Shown: piece after piece, positions 1-9,198 of the stretch
Position numbering within the stretch: position 1 is the stretch's first letter
Layout: each line of letters begins with the position of its first letter
Assembly (NCBI RefSeq): GCF_002250115.1
Contig: NZ_CP019985.1
Span: 1,550,001-1,614,000 of the forward strand
Reading direction: 5' to 3'
DNA: 64,000 bases
Origin: Shouchella clausii
Lineage (GTDB): Bacteria > Bacillota > Bacilli > Bacillales > Bacillaceae_D
Notes under the pieces: generated by a model
Told to the model about the DNA's origin: nothing
Database searches by the model: none
The model's input: the letters and a program-made list of their open reading frames with translations, nothing else
Translations under genes and position numbers: made by a program

Positions 1-990
1 GCCACGAACAGTAGTCGGTTGTGCTTTTCCATTTTTAACCGAGAATGCAAACAATTGATCGTTCCACTCTGCGACTGGGTCACTGATACGGAACACAAAG
101 TCGCCTTGCCCATTGGCAAGAAACGGGTAAGCTTGGAAAAACGGAGCGACATCAACAATGCGGGCCATAAAGTATGGAATCGTCTCAGCTTTTGTTTTTG
201 CGTCTGGCAGAAAATACGACAAGCCTTCTGCTGCTGGCACCGTTAACTCAGCTGTGTCAGCCATGGAATCGTGCTGGCCGATAAAGGCAAACAAAGCGGT
301 TAAGCCTTCTTGGTCGCCAAAGATCAATTCCTCTGTTGCAAATTTCCGTTTTTGAATTGTATAGATCATATAGGCGCTCGGCTCTCCCGCCGCGTCTATG
401 TACAAAACGGCTTTCTTTGCTTTATACGCTCCGTTTTGCAGATGCTCCCACCATTGTGGATCGCGGACGAGCATCCCATGGCAGAGGTGCTTCTCGTAGA
501 CGGCACAGATTCTCGGATCAGATGGGTCGACCCGTTCTAACTTGCCGTCAGCAATTGGCAAGGGCTTTGGTAGTTGCTTGGCATTAAGTGTATACGTTGT
601 GTTCTCACATAGAATTTCCCAGCCGAATTTGCGGTAAAAGCTCACCGAAAATGGTGCTAAATACGACAATAAGTGGCCTTCTGCGCGCATCATTTGCAAC
701 GTGTGGCCAAGCAGTTGGCGCACATGGCCTTTGCGCCGTTGTTCAGGGTAGGAAGCAACGCCGGCAAGGCCGCCCATTGGCATCGTTTTTCCGTGGATGT
801 GGACAGCTAAAGGCAAAAGTGCTAGTTTTGAGAGGAGCTGGCCGTTCTCCGTGGCGCCGATGTTAATCGATTTGTCCCATGCTTTTTGGGCACGCTGGCG
901 GTGGTCATCAGGGTTCTCAACTTGAAAAGCATAGCAGCTAAGCTGAAAAGCTTGCTCGAAATCTTTGTCAGTTAGTCTATGAATCGTCAT
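1..990 (-). CDS. Eis-like GNAT N-acetyltransferase, 3' end cut by window edge
   Basis: The minus-strand frame stays open from the ATG at 990 to the first base of the window, so at least 330 residues are present and the C-terminus is missing. The protein has the Eis/YkwB-type GNAT layout. A GGLAGVASYPEQRRKGH segment near residue 75-95 is the acetyl-CoA pyrophosphate-binding turn, followed by a second GNAT-like half and the start of a sterol-carrier-like C-terminal region. An in-frame ATG also lies at 999, but the AGGGGG ribosome site is 9-10 bases from the ATG at 990 and almost touches the one at 999, so 990 is preferred. Eis-family enzymes acetylate amines such as aminoglycosides or lysines; the substrate here is unknown. 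It is divergent from the peptidase at 1113. Confidence 0.8.
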   Translation of the reverse strand, partial: MTIHRLTDKDFEQAFQLSCYAFQVENPDDHRQRAQKAWDKSINIGATENGQLLSKLALLPLAVHIHGKTMPMGGLAGVASYPEQRRKGHVRQLLGHTLQMMRAEGHLLSYLAPFSVSFYRKFGWEILCENTTYTLNAKQLPKPLPIADGKLERVDPSDPRICAVYEKHLCHGMLVRDPQWWEHLQNGAYKAKKAVLYIDAAGEPSAYMIYTIQKRKFATEELIFGDQEGLTALFAFIGQHDSMADTAELTVPAAEGLSYFLPDAKTKAETIPYFMARIVDVAPFFQAYPFLANGQGDFVFRISDPVAEWNDQLFAFSVKNGKAQPTTVRG

Positions 991-1112
991 AGTAAGCATC
1001 CCCCTAGGTTTTGCAGGCTATGTTAAGTTTAGCATGGCAGACGGAGAATGAAAGCGAAAAAATATGATACAATACGATGAAAAGAACTTAATCATAATGG
1101 GGTGTAGCGTGA

Positions 1113-2486
1113 ATGGCAAGTTCAGTGAAGGAACGGCTGCGTCAAGACCGCGCCGCGCATTTAGAAGAATTGAGTGCATTTTTAAAAATTCCAAGCATTA
1201 GCTCCATTTCTGAGCATAAGGACGATATCCGTGCTGCAGCGGAATGGTTGAAGCAAGCGTTTCTTAACGCAAAAATGGAGAAAGTGGAAATCATTGAAAC
1301 GAAAAAGCATCCAATCGTTTATGCAGAGTGGCTTGGCGCAGGGCCAGATGCAAAAACGATATTGATCTATGGCCATTACGATGTTCAGCCAGTCGACCCT
1401 TTGCATTTATGGGAAACGGAACCGTTTGAGCCGACTGTTCGCGACGGCAAGCTTTATGCCCGTGGGGCTAGTGATGACAAAGGCCAAGTGTTCATGCATT
1501 TGAAAGCGGTGCAAACGATGCTTGAAGTAGAAGGGACATTGCCGTTTAACGTCAAATTTTTAATTGAGGGTGAAGAGGAAATTGGCTCGCCTAATCTTGA
1601 TGAGTTTGTGGCTAACGACAAAGAACGTTTAGCTGCCGATGTGTTGCTCATTTCTGATACGACGATGCTTGAACCGGGCAAACCGGCTATCTGTTCTGGA
1701 CTGCGCGGCATTGCTGCGTTAGAAGTCCGCGTAAAAGGAGCAAAAAGCGATTTGCACTCTGGCCTGTATGGAGGCGCTGTACAAAATGCCTTGCATGCCC
1801 TTGTTCAATTGCTCGCTTCGATGCGCGATGAGAACGGCAAAATCACGATTGACGGCTTTTATGAAGGGATTGAAATCCCTTCTGCAGAAGAAATGGAAAG
1901 CATCAAGTCGTTAGGAAGCGGAGAAGAGGCGCTGAAAGAGGAGCTTGGTGTCAACGAACTGTTCGGAGAAAAAGGGTATACAGCCCGAGAGCGCACGTGG
2001 ATTAGGCCGACGCTTGAATTAAACGGAGTGTATGGCGGTTTCCAAGGGGAAGGCGTTAAAACAGTCATCCCAGCGGAAGCAACCGCGAAAATCACATGCC
2101 GCTTAGTGCCAGGACAAGACCCAATTGACATATTGGAAAAAATCGAAGCCCATATTCAAGCACATACGCCGCCTGGAGTGACAGTGGCAACAGAACGTCA
2201 TGATACAGGCAAGCCTTTTGTAGCTCCTGTGACAGATCCTGTATTTGCTGCATGTGCCCGCGCTTACGAGGAAGTCTATAAGACAGAAGTGGCGTATACG
2301 AGGATGGGTGGGTCCATTCCAGTAGTGGAGACATTTGATTCGCAACTTCATATTCCGATTGTCCTTATGGGATTCGGTTTGCCGAGCGAGAATTTCCATG
2401 CTCCAAATGAACATTTTCATCTCGAAAATTTTGACAAAGGGATGGAAACCATTGTCGCTTTTTGGAACCAATATGCAAATAGCTAA
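1113..2486 (+). CDS. M20-family dipeptidase (CNDP-like metallopeptidase)
   Basis: A cytosolic binuclear zinc peptidase of 457 residues, the usual length for the CNDP/ArgE-DapE-like M20 group. The first metal motif GHYDVQP holds H88 and D90, the bridging Asp lies in GASDDKG (D121), and the EGEEEIGSP motif near 152-160 carries the catalytic and metal-binding Glu pair. A lid domain occupies roughly residues 200-330. Family members hydrolyse dipeptides or N-acyl amino acids; the exact substrate cannot be read. The GGGGTG ribosome site lies 8 bases before the ATG. The gene stands alone and ends in a strong terminator. Confidence 0.9.
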   Translation: MASSVKERLRQDRAAHLEELSAFLKIPSISSISEHKDDIRAAAEWLKQAFLNAKMEKVEIIETKKHPIVYAEWLGAGPDAKTILIYGHYDVQPVDPLHLWETEPFEPTVRDGKLYARGASDDKGQVFMHLKAVQTMLEVEGTLPFNVKFLIEGEEEIGSPNLDEFVANDKERLAADVLLISDTTMLEPGKPAICSGLRGIAALEVRVKGAKSDLHSGLYGGAVQNALHALVQLLASMRDENGKITIDGFYEGIEIPSAEEMESIKSLGSGEEALKEELGVNELFGEKGYTARERTWIRPTLELNGVYGGFQGEGVKTVIPAEATAKITCRLVPGQDPIDILEKIEAHIQAHTPPGVTVATERHDTGKPFVAPVTDPVFAACARAYEEVYKTEVAYTRMGGSIPVVETFDSQLHIPIVLMGFGLPSENFHAPNEHFHLENFDKGMETIVAFWNQYANS

Positions 2487-2514
2487 AGGAAAACGGATCG
2501 CCATGTTCGTCGCC

Positions 2515-2571
2515 GGCCTGTCGACTACGTTTTGGACGCGTAACCAAAACGGTCGAGAGGCCTTTTCCTTT
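2515..2571 (+). terminator. Rho-independent terminator after the M20 peptidase
   Basis: Three consecutive paired segments (GGCCT/AGGCC, TCGAC/GTCGA, CGTTTTGG/CCAAAACG) form one long hairpin around an 8-base loop at 2536-2543. The descending arm runs into TTTTCCTTT. Confidence 0.8.
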
Positions 2572-2700
2572 CATTCGTCAATGATATGGCGTAAGCCTTT
2601 GTGAAGTCAGCTTTAAGATTCGTTTGCATAGGCATCAAGCACGATTTGTTTATAGTAAACTAGATATAGAACGCACTGTGAATGGAGGAGACATATTCGT

Positions 2701-3498
2701 ATGGACCAACAAATAGGACCGCACATTCAGTTAATCGCCCTTGATATGGATGGGACACTGCTGGATGACAATCACGAAATTTCGGAAGGCAATCGTGAGG
2801 CGATTGCAGAAGCCCAGGAATTAGGTGTTCATGTTGTGTTGGCAACAGGCAGGACATTAGCAAGTTGCGGGAAGTATGCCACATCGCTTGGGTTGAAGTC
2901 TTTCTTAGTGACCGCTAATGGCGGTGAGATTTATGACTGTGAAGGGAGTGTTTTTAATACGAGTTTGGTGCCGCCAGAGGCGGTTGACCACATATACGAA
3001 CTAACGGAGAAGCATGGCGTTCATGTATGGGGCGCTTCAAGGGAATCGATATTCCGCGGCAAGTTGCCCGATGACAGGCATGGCCACGAGTGGCTAAAGT
3101 TCGGGTTTGATACAGAAGATGATGAAGTGCGCAAAGCGATTATCGCTGAGCTCCAGCTGCGCGCCATTACAGAGATAACCAATTCAAGCCCAACCAATAT
3201 CGAAATCAATGCCCTAGGCATTAACAAAGCGTTTGCGTTAAAGAAAGTATGCGACGACTTAGGCATTTCGTTGCAAAACGTCATGGCTGTTGGCGACAGT
3301 TTAAATGACATTGCTATGATTACCGAGGCAGGCCTTGGAATCGCCATGGGCAATGCCCAAGAGGCTGTAAAGAGGAAAGCTGATTGGATTACAGCAACAA
3401 ACACCAATGATGGCGTTGCCGCTGCTATTCAGCGCTGGGTCGTATTGCCGCAACAGAAGGAAAAGCGGAAAGCAGAGGAGAAATCAGGTTCCCATTAA
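2701..3498 (+). CDS. Cof-type HAD-superfamily phosphatase
   Basis: A 265-residue HAD hydrolase of the Cof/YidA type. Motif I is LDMDGTLL with nucleophile D15 and acid/base D17. Motif II is the ATGR region near residue 50, and motif IV is GDSLNDIAM near 197-205. The C2 cap between motifs II and III defines the Cof subfamily, which dephosphorylates sugar phosphates, flavin precursors or other small phosphates; the substrate is not predictable. The GGAGG site is about 12 bases from the ATG, slightly long. The C-terminus is Lys/Glu-rich. The gene stands alone. Confidence 0.88.
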   Translation: MDQQIGPHIQLIALDMDGTLLDDNHEISEGNREAIAEAQELGVHVVLATGRTLASCGKYATSLGLKSFLVTANGGEIYDCEGSVFNTSLVPPEAVDHIYELTEKHGVHVWGASRESIFRGKLPDDRHGHEWLKFGFDTEDDEVRKAIIAELQLRAITEITNSSPTNIEINALGINKAFALKKVCDDLGISLQNVMAVGDSLNDIAMITEAGLGIAMGNAQEAVKRKADWITATNTNDGVAAAIQRWVVLPQQKEKRKAEEKSGSH

Positions 3499-3600
3499 AC
3501 ATTTGTCAAAACAAGCTTTAATGGAAAACGAGATGTTTTAAAGAGGCGTTGTTCGTCCAGTTGCTTCAAAGCCTTTCACGTATTAAGTATTTATTGGAAT

Positions 3601-3690
3601 TTGAACCAATTAAAGAAAAACGGATATAATTGTTATGGAGTTGTCTGAGGCATTTATGAGCGCCCTTAAGACGGCTCTTTTTTTATTTTA
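3601..3690 (+). ncRNA. Candidate very short transcription unit (promoter plus terminator-like hairpin)
   Basis: TTGAAC at 3601, an 18-base spacer and a perfect TATAAT at 3625 would start RNA near 3637. A weak hairpin (GAGC...GGCTC, 3658-3677) followed by a run of T residues would end it near 3685. The product would be only about 50 nt with no ORF. It could be a small RNA or a decayed leader. Only the sequence signals support it. Confidence 0.25.
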
Positions 3691-3858
3691 TGTGAAACCT
3701 GAAGATGGGTCAGGCTCGTTAATGTTGTCGCAGAAACGGTGTGAACGCTTTTTACTGGCAAGTATGATAACGCTAAACTAGACGCACGCTATGCAGAAGA
3801 ACAGAAAAAGGCCTCGGTTCGCTTGTTGCTTGTTGTGAATATTTTTTGTCTATGAGTC

Positions 3859-3943
3859 TTGACAAAGTTGGCATTGGTTATTAAAGTTGCATTAGAGAAA
3901 CTTTATTGTGGACAGGAAAGTGTCCTGTATTTATGCATAAAGT
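3859..3943 (+). promoter_or_regulatory. mntA promoter with MntR-like operator and nested inverted repeat
   Basis: TTGACA (3859) and TAAAGT (3882) are separated by 17 bases. Overlapping and just downstream is TTGCATTAGAGAAAC inside the inverted repeat AAAGTT...AACTTT (3883-3904). It resembles the B. subtilis MntR operators as I recall them (TTTGC-N-T-N-AGG-N-AAAC). Behind it lie two nested arm pairs, ACTTTAT/ATAAAGT (3900 and 3937) and ACAGGA/TCCTGT (3912 and 3923), which could form a leader stem-loop. Confidence 0.55.
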
Positions 3944-3979
3944 AATGAATGGAGAATATGGCTAAAGGGGGATATGTCA

Positions 3980-4936
3980 TTGAAAAAGAACATATGGGGT
4001 ATAAGTTCAATAAGTGCAGCGGTTGTTTTACTTGCTGCAACAGGGTGTTCAAATGGAGCAGGAGGAGAAGTCGAGCCAAGTGAGGACGACCCCATTCAAG
4101 TCGTCGCCACGATTGCCCAAATTGGCGAGCCATTAGAAAGAATTGGCGGCGATTTTGTGGAAGTAAAAACGATTATGGGGCCTGGGGTAGACCCCCATTT
4201 ATATGAGGCATCGCAAAGTGATTTGCAAACGATTGGTAATGCGGATGTCATTTTCTATAATGGCCTTCATTTAGAAGCACAAATGTCTGACGTATTTGCC
4301 AATGTGGATGTACCTGCACTGGCGATTGGCGAAGAAGTGGCGGAAAGTGAATTGCTAGATGATGAAGAGGACGCTTCGGCGACAGACCCGCATATTTGGT
4401 TTGACGTAAACATGTGGCAACAGGCGATTGACGCCGCCGTTGAACAATTAAAGGAAATAGCGCCAAGCGAAGCCGATTATTTTGAACAAAACAAGCAAGA
4501 TTATTTTGCAGAGTTAGATGAGCTATATACATTTTCGGTCGAGAAGTTAGGCGAAATTCCTGAAGAGCAGCGGATTTTAGTAACAGCCCATGACGCGTTC
4601 CAATATTTTGGGCGTATGAATAACATAGAAGTGGTCGGCTTGCAAGGTTTAAGCACAGAAGACGAGGTTGGCATTTCTGATATTCAATCAACGATTGATA
4701 CAATTGTTGAAAAGCAAGTGCCTGCTGTATTTGTAGAAAGCAGTGTCAATGATTCTTCGATACAGGCTGTGATTGAAGGCGCTGGAGAAGCTGGCGTTGA
4801 TATTGAATTAGGGGGCACGCTTTATTCTGACGCAATGGGAGAAGCAGGGACAGAGGAAGGCACATATATTGGGATGTACCGACACAATGTCGAAACCATT
4901 TATGATGCGCTTATGAATGGAGGCGGCCAAGACTAA
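3980..4936 (+). CDS. mntA: Manganese ABC transporter, substrate-binding lipoprotein
   Basis: A cluster A-I (ZnuA/PsaA-type) metal-binding lipoprotein of about 320 residues that captures Mn(II) outside the membrane for MntBCD. The signal peptide ends in a lipobox with the lipidated Cys in AATGCSN. Putative metal ligands are the His in VDPHLY, the His in TDPHIWF, the His in TAHDAF and the Asp in YSDAMG. An in-frame ATG at 3974 extends the protein by two residues, but AAAGGGGG at 3964-3971 leaves only two bases before it and eight before the TTG at 3980, so TTG is preferred. It is the first gene of mntABCD, in the B. subtilis order. Zn or Fe transport cannot be fully excluded, but the order and the MntR-like operator favour Mn. 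Confidence 0.88.
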   Translation: MKKNIWGISSISAAVVLLAATGCSNGAGGEVEPSEDDPIQVVATIAQIGEPLERIGGDFVEVKTIMGPGVDPHLYEASQSDLQTIGNADVIFYNGLHLEAQMSDVFANVDVPALAIGEEVAESELLDDEEDASATDPHIWFDVNMWQQAIDAAVEQLKEIAPSEADYFEQNKQDYFAELDELYTFSVEKLGEIPEEQRILVTAHDAFQYFGRMNNIEVVGLQGLSTEDEVGISDIQSTIDTIVEKQVPAVFVESSVNDSSIQAVIEGAGEAGVDIELGGTLYSDAMGEAGTEEGTYIGMYRHNVETIYDALMNGGGQD

Positions 4937-4988
4937 TTAAATGATGGCGGATTAGTGGCGGAGCGCACCAACAGGAGATGAACAGAAC

Positions 4989-5744
4989 ATGAATGTAATT
5001 GAAGTCCGGCAGCTTAGCGCTGCTTACCGAAAAAACACGGTGTTGCAAAATGTCTCATTTGAAATCGCCCCAGGTACATTGACGGGCATTGTGGGGCCAA
5101 ACGGAGCAGGAAAGTCGACGTTAATCAAAACGGTGCTCCAATTGCACCCTTACTTGTCAGGAGACGTAACTTTTTTCGGCGAACCCCTTAAAAAAGTAAA
5201 AACGCGGATTGGTTACGTTCCACAGCGAGGCTCAGTTGATTGGGATTTTCCGACAAACGCTCTAGATGTTGTGCTGATGGGTCTGTATGGCCGGATTGGC
5301 TGGCTGAAATGGCCGCAAAAAAAACATCGGGAACAAGCAATGCAAGCACTTGAAAAAGTCGGGATGACTGAGTACGCAAATCGGCAAATTAGCCAGCTAT
5401 CTGGCGGGCAGCAGCAACGTGTGTTTTTAGCGCGTGCCCTCGTACAAGAGGCTGATCTCTATTTTATGGATGAGCCACTTGCTGGAGTTGATGCTGCTAC
5501 AGAACGAGCAATTATGGCGATATTAAAAGAGTTGCGTAAAGAAGGAAAAACGGTTCTTGTCGTTCACCATGATTTACAGACAGTGGCTGATTATTTTGAC
5601 CACGTGCTTTTTCTAAACAAGACGGTTATTGCCCATGGGCCGACGGAAGAAGTGTATACCGCTGCTAATATTGAAAAAACATACGGCGGCGCGATCCACT
5701 TCATGAAAGGGGATGGGCGCAATGTCAGTGCTATCATCCATTAA
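4989..5744 (+). CDS. mntB: Manganese ABC transporter, ATPase
   Basis: A 251-residue ABC ATPase that powers Mn import. Walker A is GPNGAGKST (about 36-44), the Q-loop follows the QRGSVDWDF segment typical of metal-type ATPases, the signature is LSGGQQQR, and Walker B is LYFMDEPLAGVD followed by the H-loop HHDL. AGGAG lies about 11 bases before the ATG. It follows mntA after 52 bp and overlaps mntC. Confidence 0.92.
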   Translation: MNVIEVRQLSAAYRKNTVLQNVSFEIAPGTLTGIVGPNGAGKSTLIKTVLQLHPYLSGDVTFFGEPLKKVKTRIGYVPQRGSVDWDFPTNALDVVLMGLYGRIGWLKWPQKKHREQAMQALEKVGMTEYANRQISQLSGGQQQRVFLARALVQEADLYFMDEPLAGVDAATERAIMAILKELRKEGKTVLVVHHDLQTVADYFDHVLFLNKTVIAHGPTEEVYTAANIEKTYGGAIHFMKGDGRNVSAIIH

Positions 5745-6654
5745 CTTTCAATGGGTCCTCGTTAGTGCGATTTTGCTCGGTGTCGCATCAGGCATGTTCG
5801 GCACGCTAGCTTACTGGAAAAAGCAAAGCTTAATGAGCGATGCTTTGTCTCACGCAGCATTGCCAGGCGTTGTCATTGCCTTTATGATCATTCAAGAGAA
5901 ACAGTTGCTGTTTTTGATTGTCGGCGCCGCTTTAAGTGCCTTACTAGGCGCTTGGCTCATTTATGCGATCCGGTCTGCGACACGTATAAAGGAAGATGCG
6001 GCAATGGGCATTATTTTGTCCGTCTTTTTTGGCGGCGGGATTGTGTTGTTAACGATTGTTAACCGCACTGCTGGCGGCAACCAAAGCGGACTTGATACAT
6101 TTATTTTTGGCCAGGCGGCGAGCATGGTGCGCCAAGACGTGTACACAATGGCGGCGCTGGCGGCAGCGGTTATTTTGCTAATTGTGATTGCCTTTAAAGA
6201 GTGGAAACTCTATTTGTTTGATGCTGATTTTGCCAAAGGGCTGGGGCTGCCAGTACCTGTTATGAATGGGCTCTACGTGTTTGGACTCGTTACGACGATT
6301 GTAATCGGCATACAAGCCGTCGGAGTGATTTTAATGGCTGCTCTTTTAATCATCCCTGCTGTTAGCGCCCGTTATTGGACCCATTCCTTTAAGGGGATGA
6401 TGGTCCTCTCTGCTGTTTTTGGCGGTTTTTCTGGCGCATTTGGCACGTTTATTAGCGCTCAAGGAGCGGGCTGGCCTACTGGCCCGTTCATTGTTCTTTC
6501 GGCAACAGCCTTTTTCCTCGTTTCCCTTGTATTTGGAAAAGAAAAAGGTTTGCTTACTGAACGAATCGAATTCAAAAAGCAGCAACGGGATGCGCGGGCC
6601 CAACATGATGAGGAAGCAAAGCGGATTGCAGCAGAAGGGGGCGGGCAGCCATGA
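5722..6654 (+). CDS. mntC: Manganese ABC transporter, permease subunit 1
   Basis: A 310-residue ABC-3 family permease with eight to nine hydrophobic segments, forming half of the Mn channel. An in-frame ATG at 5713 has AAAGGGG only one base away. The ATG at 5722 has it ten bases away, so 5722 is preferred and the gene overlaps mntB by 23 bp. The C-terminal tail is hydrophilic and charged. The TGA overlaps the ATG of mntD as ATGA, which indicates translational coupling. Confidence 0.9.
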   Translation: MSVLSSINFQWVLVSAILLGVASGMFGTLAYWKKQSLMSDALSHAALPGVVIAFMIIQEKQLLFLIVGAALSALLGAWLIYAIRSATRIKEDAAMGIILSVFFGGGIVLLTIVNRTAGGNQSGLDTFIFGQAASMVRQDVYTMAALAAAVILLIVIAFKEWKLYLFDADFAKGLGLPVPVMNGLYVFGLVTTIVIGIQAVGVILMAALLIIPAVSARYWTHSFKGMMVLSAVFGGFSGAFGTFISAQGAGWPTGPFIVLSATAFFLVSLVFGKEKGLLTERIEFKKQQRDARAQHDEEAKRIAAEGGGQP

Positions 6655-7532
6655 TTTCGTATGAAGGGTGGATTCTAATAACCGGAGCCCTCGTTGGCAT
6701 TACATGCGGCATCGTCGGCGCCTATTTAATTTTGCGGCGGATGGCGATGATGGCCGACGCCATCAGTCATACCGTTTTGCTTGGCATTGTCATCGCATTT
6801 CTCATTACCCAAAGCTTAGAAGGCGTTCATATGCTCATTGGCGCGATTGGCGCAGGGATATTGACCACATTTCTTGTTCAATGGTTCCATTCCAAAGGGG
6901 TCGAACATGACGCTTCAATTGGCGTTGTGTTTACGTCGCTATTCGCTCTAGGGGTCATTTTAATATCAACGGCTGTAGGCAATGTCCACCTTGATATTAA
7001 GCATGCCTTAATGGGAGAGATTGCTTTTATTCCTTGGAATCGATTGACGCTCTTTGGCTTTGAGATTCCTGTGGCTACAGCCACGTTGCTGCTTGTGTTG
7101 GCGATCGTTTTGTTTTTTGTGCTCGCTTTCTACAAAGAATGGAAAATCACCTCTTTTGATCCAGCATTGGCCGTAAGCCTCGGTTTTCCTGTGATGTTGC
7201 TTCACTATCTATTTATGACGCTTGTCTCAATTACGACAGTCGCTTCGTTTGATGCCGTTGGGGCGATTATGGTTGTGGCTATGCTCATTACACCGGCTGC
7301 TTCTGCCTACTTATGGACCAACCGCTTATCGATCATGCTCGTTTTAAGTGCTGCCTTTGGTGCGTTGTCGGCTATTCTCGGCTATTATGTCGCTGTCTGG
7401 CTAGATAGTTCGATTTCAGGTTCGATGGCGTTAATGACCGGCGCTGTGTTTCTTGTTAGTTTTATTTGTTCCCCATCGCATGGGCTTGTCTCAAGATGGG
7501 TACGGCCTGAGGAGACAACGAGAGCACAATAA
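6651..7532 (+). CDS. mntD: Manganese ABC transporter, permease subunit 2
   Basis: A 293-residue ABC-3 permease, paralogous to MntC (shared MSDALSH / MADAISH motif in the first cytoplasmic loop, residues about 30-40). Two different permeases per operon is the B. subtilis mnt arrangement. It starts in an ATGA overlap with mntC and closes the operon before a strong terminator. Confidence 0.92.
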   Translation: MISYEGWILITGALVGITCGIVGAYLILRRMAMMADAISHTVLLGIVIAFLITQSLEGVHMLIGAIGAGILTTFLVQWFHSKGVEHDASIGVVFTSLFALGVILISTAVGNVHLDIKHALMGEIAFIPWNRLTLFGFEIPVATATLLLVLAIVLFFVLAFYKEWKITSFDPALAVSLGFPVMLLHYLFMTLVSITTVASFDAVGAIMVVAMLITPAASAYLWTNRLSIMLVLSAAFGALSAILGYYVAVWLDSSISGSMALMTGAVFLVSFICSPSHGLVSRWVRPEETTRAQ

Positions 7533-7540
7533 GAGAAGGA

Positions 7541-7587
7541 AGCCCAGACTTTTTTGGACAATGAGGTCTGGGCTGTTTTGTGTTTTT
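7541..7587 (+). terminator. mntABCD terminator
   Basis: AGCCCAGAC (7541-7549) pairs with GTCTGGGCT (7566-7574), followed by GTTTTGTGTTTTT. Confidence 0.85.
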
Positions 7588-7600
7588 AGGCGAAAAGCTA

Positions 7601-8230
<630 letters not shown>

Positions 8231-8575
8231 TTAAAAGGTAAACTGGGCGTCTTGATTCGTTACAGCGACAATCACTTTGCCTTGGTCAAGACGCTCTTCC
8301 AATTGTTCAGCTTCATCTGCAGTAAAGCCAATTTCTTCAAATTTGGCCCGAAGCTCATCGCCCTTTTTCCGGAACGTATTTTTAAGTGCAGTGCCTAACC
8401 CGGTCTCAGCTGCACTGATTTTGTTAGCGTCGGCATTATCGGCCACACGCTCTGTCCGGTCGTCGTCGTGAGTGATGACATAAATGTCGTCTTCGGATAC
8501 GTTCTTTGCTTTCAGGGCATTGACTGCTTGGACAACTTCTTCATCATTAAAAAATTCTTTATAAACAGGTTTCAT
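8231..8575 (-). CDS. yflT: General stress protein 17M-like (YflT family)
   Basis: A 114-residue acidic cytosolic protein of the YflT/general-stress-17M family. The N-terminus carries the typical KEFFNDEEVVQAVNALK segment, then a ThDDdRtervAD-type core and a short amphipathic C-terminus. The biochemical role of the family is unknown; in B. subtilis it belongs to the SigB general stress regulon. GGAGG lies about 9 bases before the ATG. The upstream promoter at 8601-8626 fits SigB, which supports the assignment. Confidence 0.88.
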   Translation of the reverse strand: MKPVYKEFFNDEEVVQAVNALKAKNVSEDDIYVITHDDDRTERVADNADANKISAAETGLGTALKNTFRKKGDELRAKFEEIGFTADEAEQLEERLDQGKVIVAVTNQDAQFTF

Positions 8576-8600
8576 GTTGTATCGCCTCCCTGTTTTTTGC

Positions 8601-8626
8601 TTACCCCGCTCTCAAAATCTTAAAAC
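8601..8626 (-). promoter_or_regulatory. SigB-type promoter of yflT
   Basis: Read on the minus strand: GTTTTA at 8626-8621, a 14-base spacer and GGGTAA at 8606-8601. The SigB consensus is GTTTAA-N13-15-GGGTAT. The spacing and the position before the ribosome site both fit. Confidence 0.65.
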
Positions 8627-8643
8627 GTAGGAAAGCAAAAATG

Positions 8644-8928
8644 CTATAAAGCTGGAGGACGCTGTTGTTTTAAAATTCGGCTATCAAACACAAACGGGCC
8701 GAATGGAATAACGGAGGCGATGCTTGCCAACAGCGCAGTTTTAAATGACCAAGCGCGGCTGAAAAAATAGGAAGCGACAAACAGCATATAAACAATAAAC
8801 AAAACGCCATGTGCCATCCCGACAATGCTTACCGCTTCAGGAATACCCGCAAAATATTTTAGTGGCATTGCTACAAACAGCAATAGCAGCAACGAGATGC
8901 CTTCTATATAACTAATCCATTTGAACAT
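8644..8928 (-). CDS. ydzA: DUF3817 small integral membrane protein
   Basis: A 94-residue membrane protein with three hydrophobic segments (about 5-25, 33-53, 62-82) and the DUF3817 hallmark YIEGISLLLLLFVAMPLKYF at the N-terminus. B. subtilis YdzA is the nearest named relative; its function is unknown. The reading frame is open further upstream, but AGGAGGG lies 6 bases before the ATG at 8928, which fixes the start. Confidence 0.82.
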   Translation of the reverse strand: MFKWISYIEGISLLLLLFVAMPLKYFAGIPEAVSIVGMAHGVLFIVYMLFVASYFFSRAWSFKTALLASIASVIPFGPFVFDSRILKQQRPPAL

Positions 8929-9198
8929 ACGTGCCCTCCTTACTCTTTCCTTTAGTATAACAGCAAGCTTGGCAGTGATGTAGCGTAGAAAGAGAAAACA
9001 GGACTTTTTTTGAAAAATGGTCAATTTTTAAAAGGAGACGTCGTTCTGGTAGTAAGATTAGTGTCCGCCGAAAGGAAGAGCGCTTCATTCCATTGATTGG
9101 CCTTAACTGAAGTCGACAAAGCCAATTAGTCAGAAGCCTTCCCTCTCAAACAGCTTATCAATTTTGTCTATGTTATACTACTTAAAAGAGGTGAGCAA

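Larger units (their letters stand above)
3499..3973 (+). other. 475-bp intergenic region upstream of mntA
   Basis: No convincing ORF is present. It holds a promoter-like pair with a short hairpin and T-run downstream (about 3601-3690), a largely featureless stretch, and then the mnt promoter with an MntR-like site and a nested inverted repeat (3859-3943). Confidence 0.6.

Noticed and set aside
3499-3973. Manganese riboswitch (yybP-ykoY type) upstream of mntA
   Set aside because: I could not find the conserved loop sequences or the paired arms of that class; a protein (MntR) operator explains the region better.
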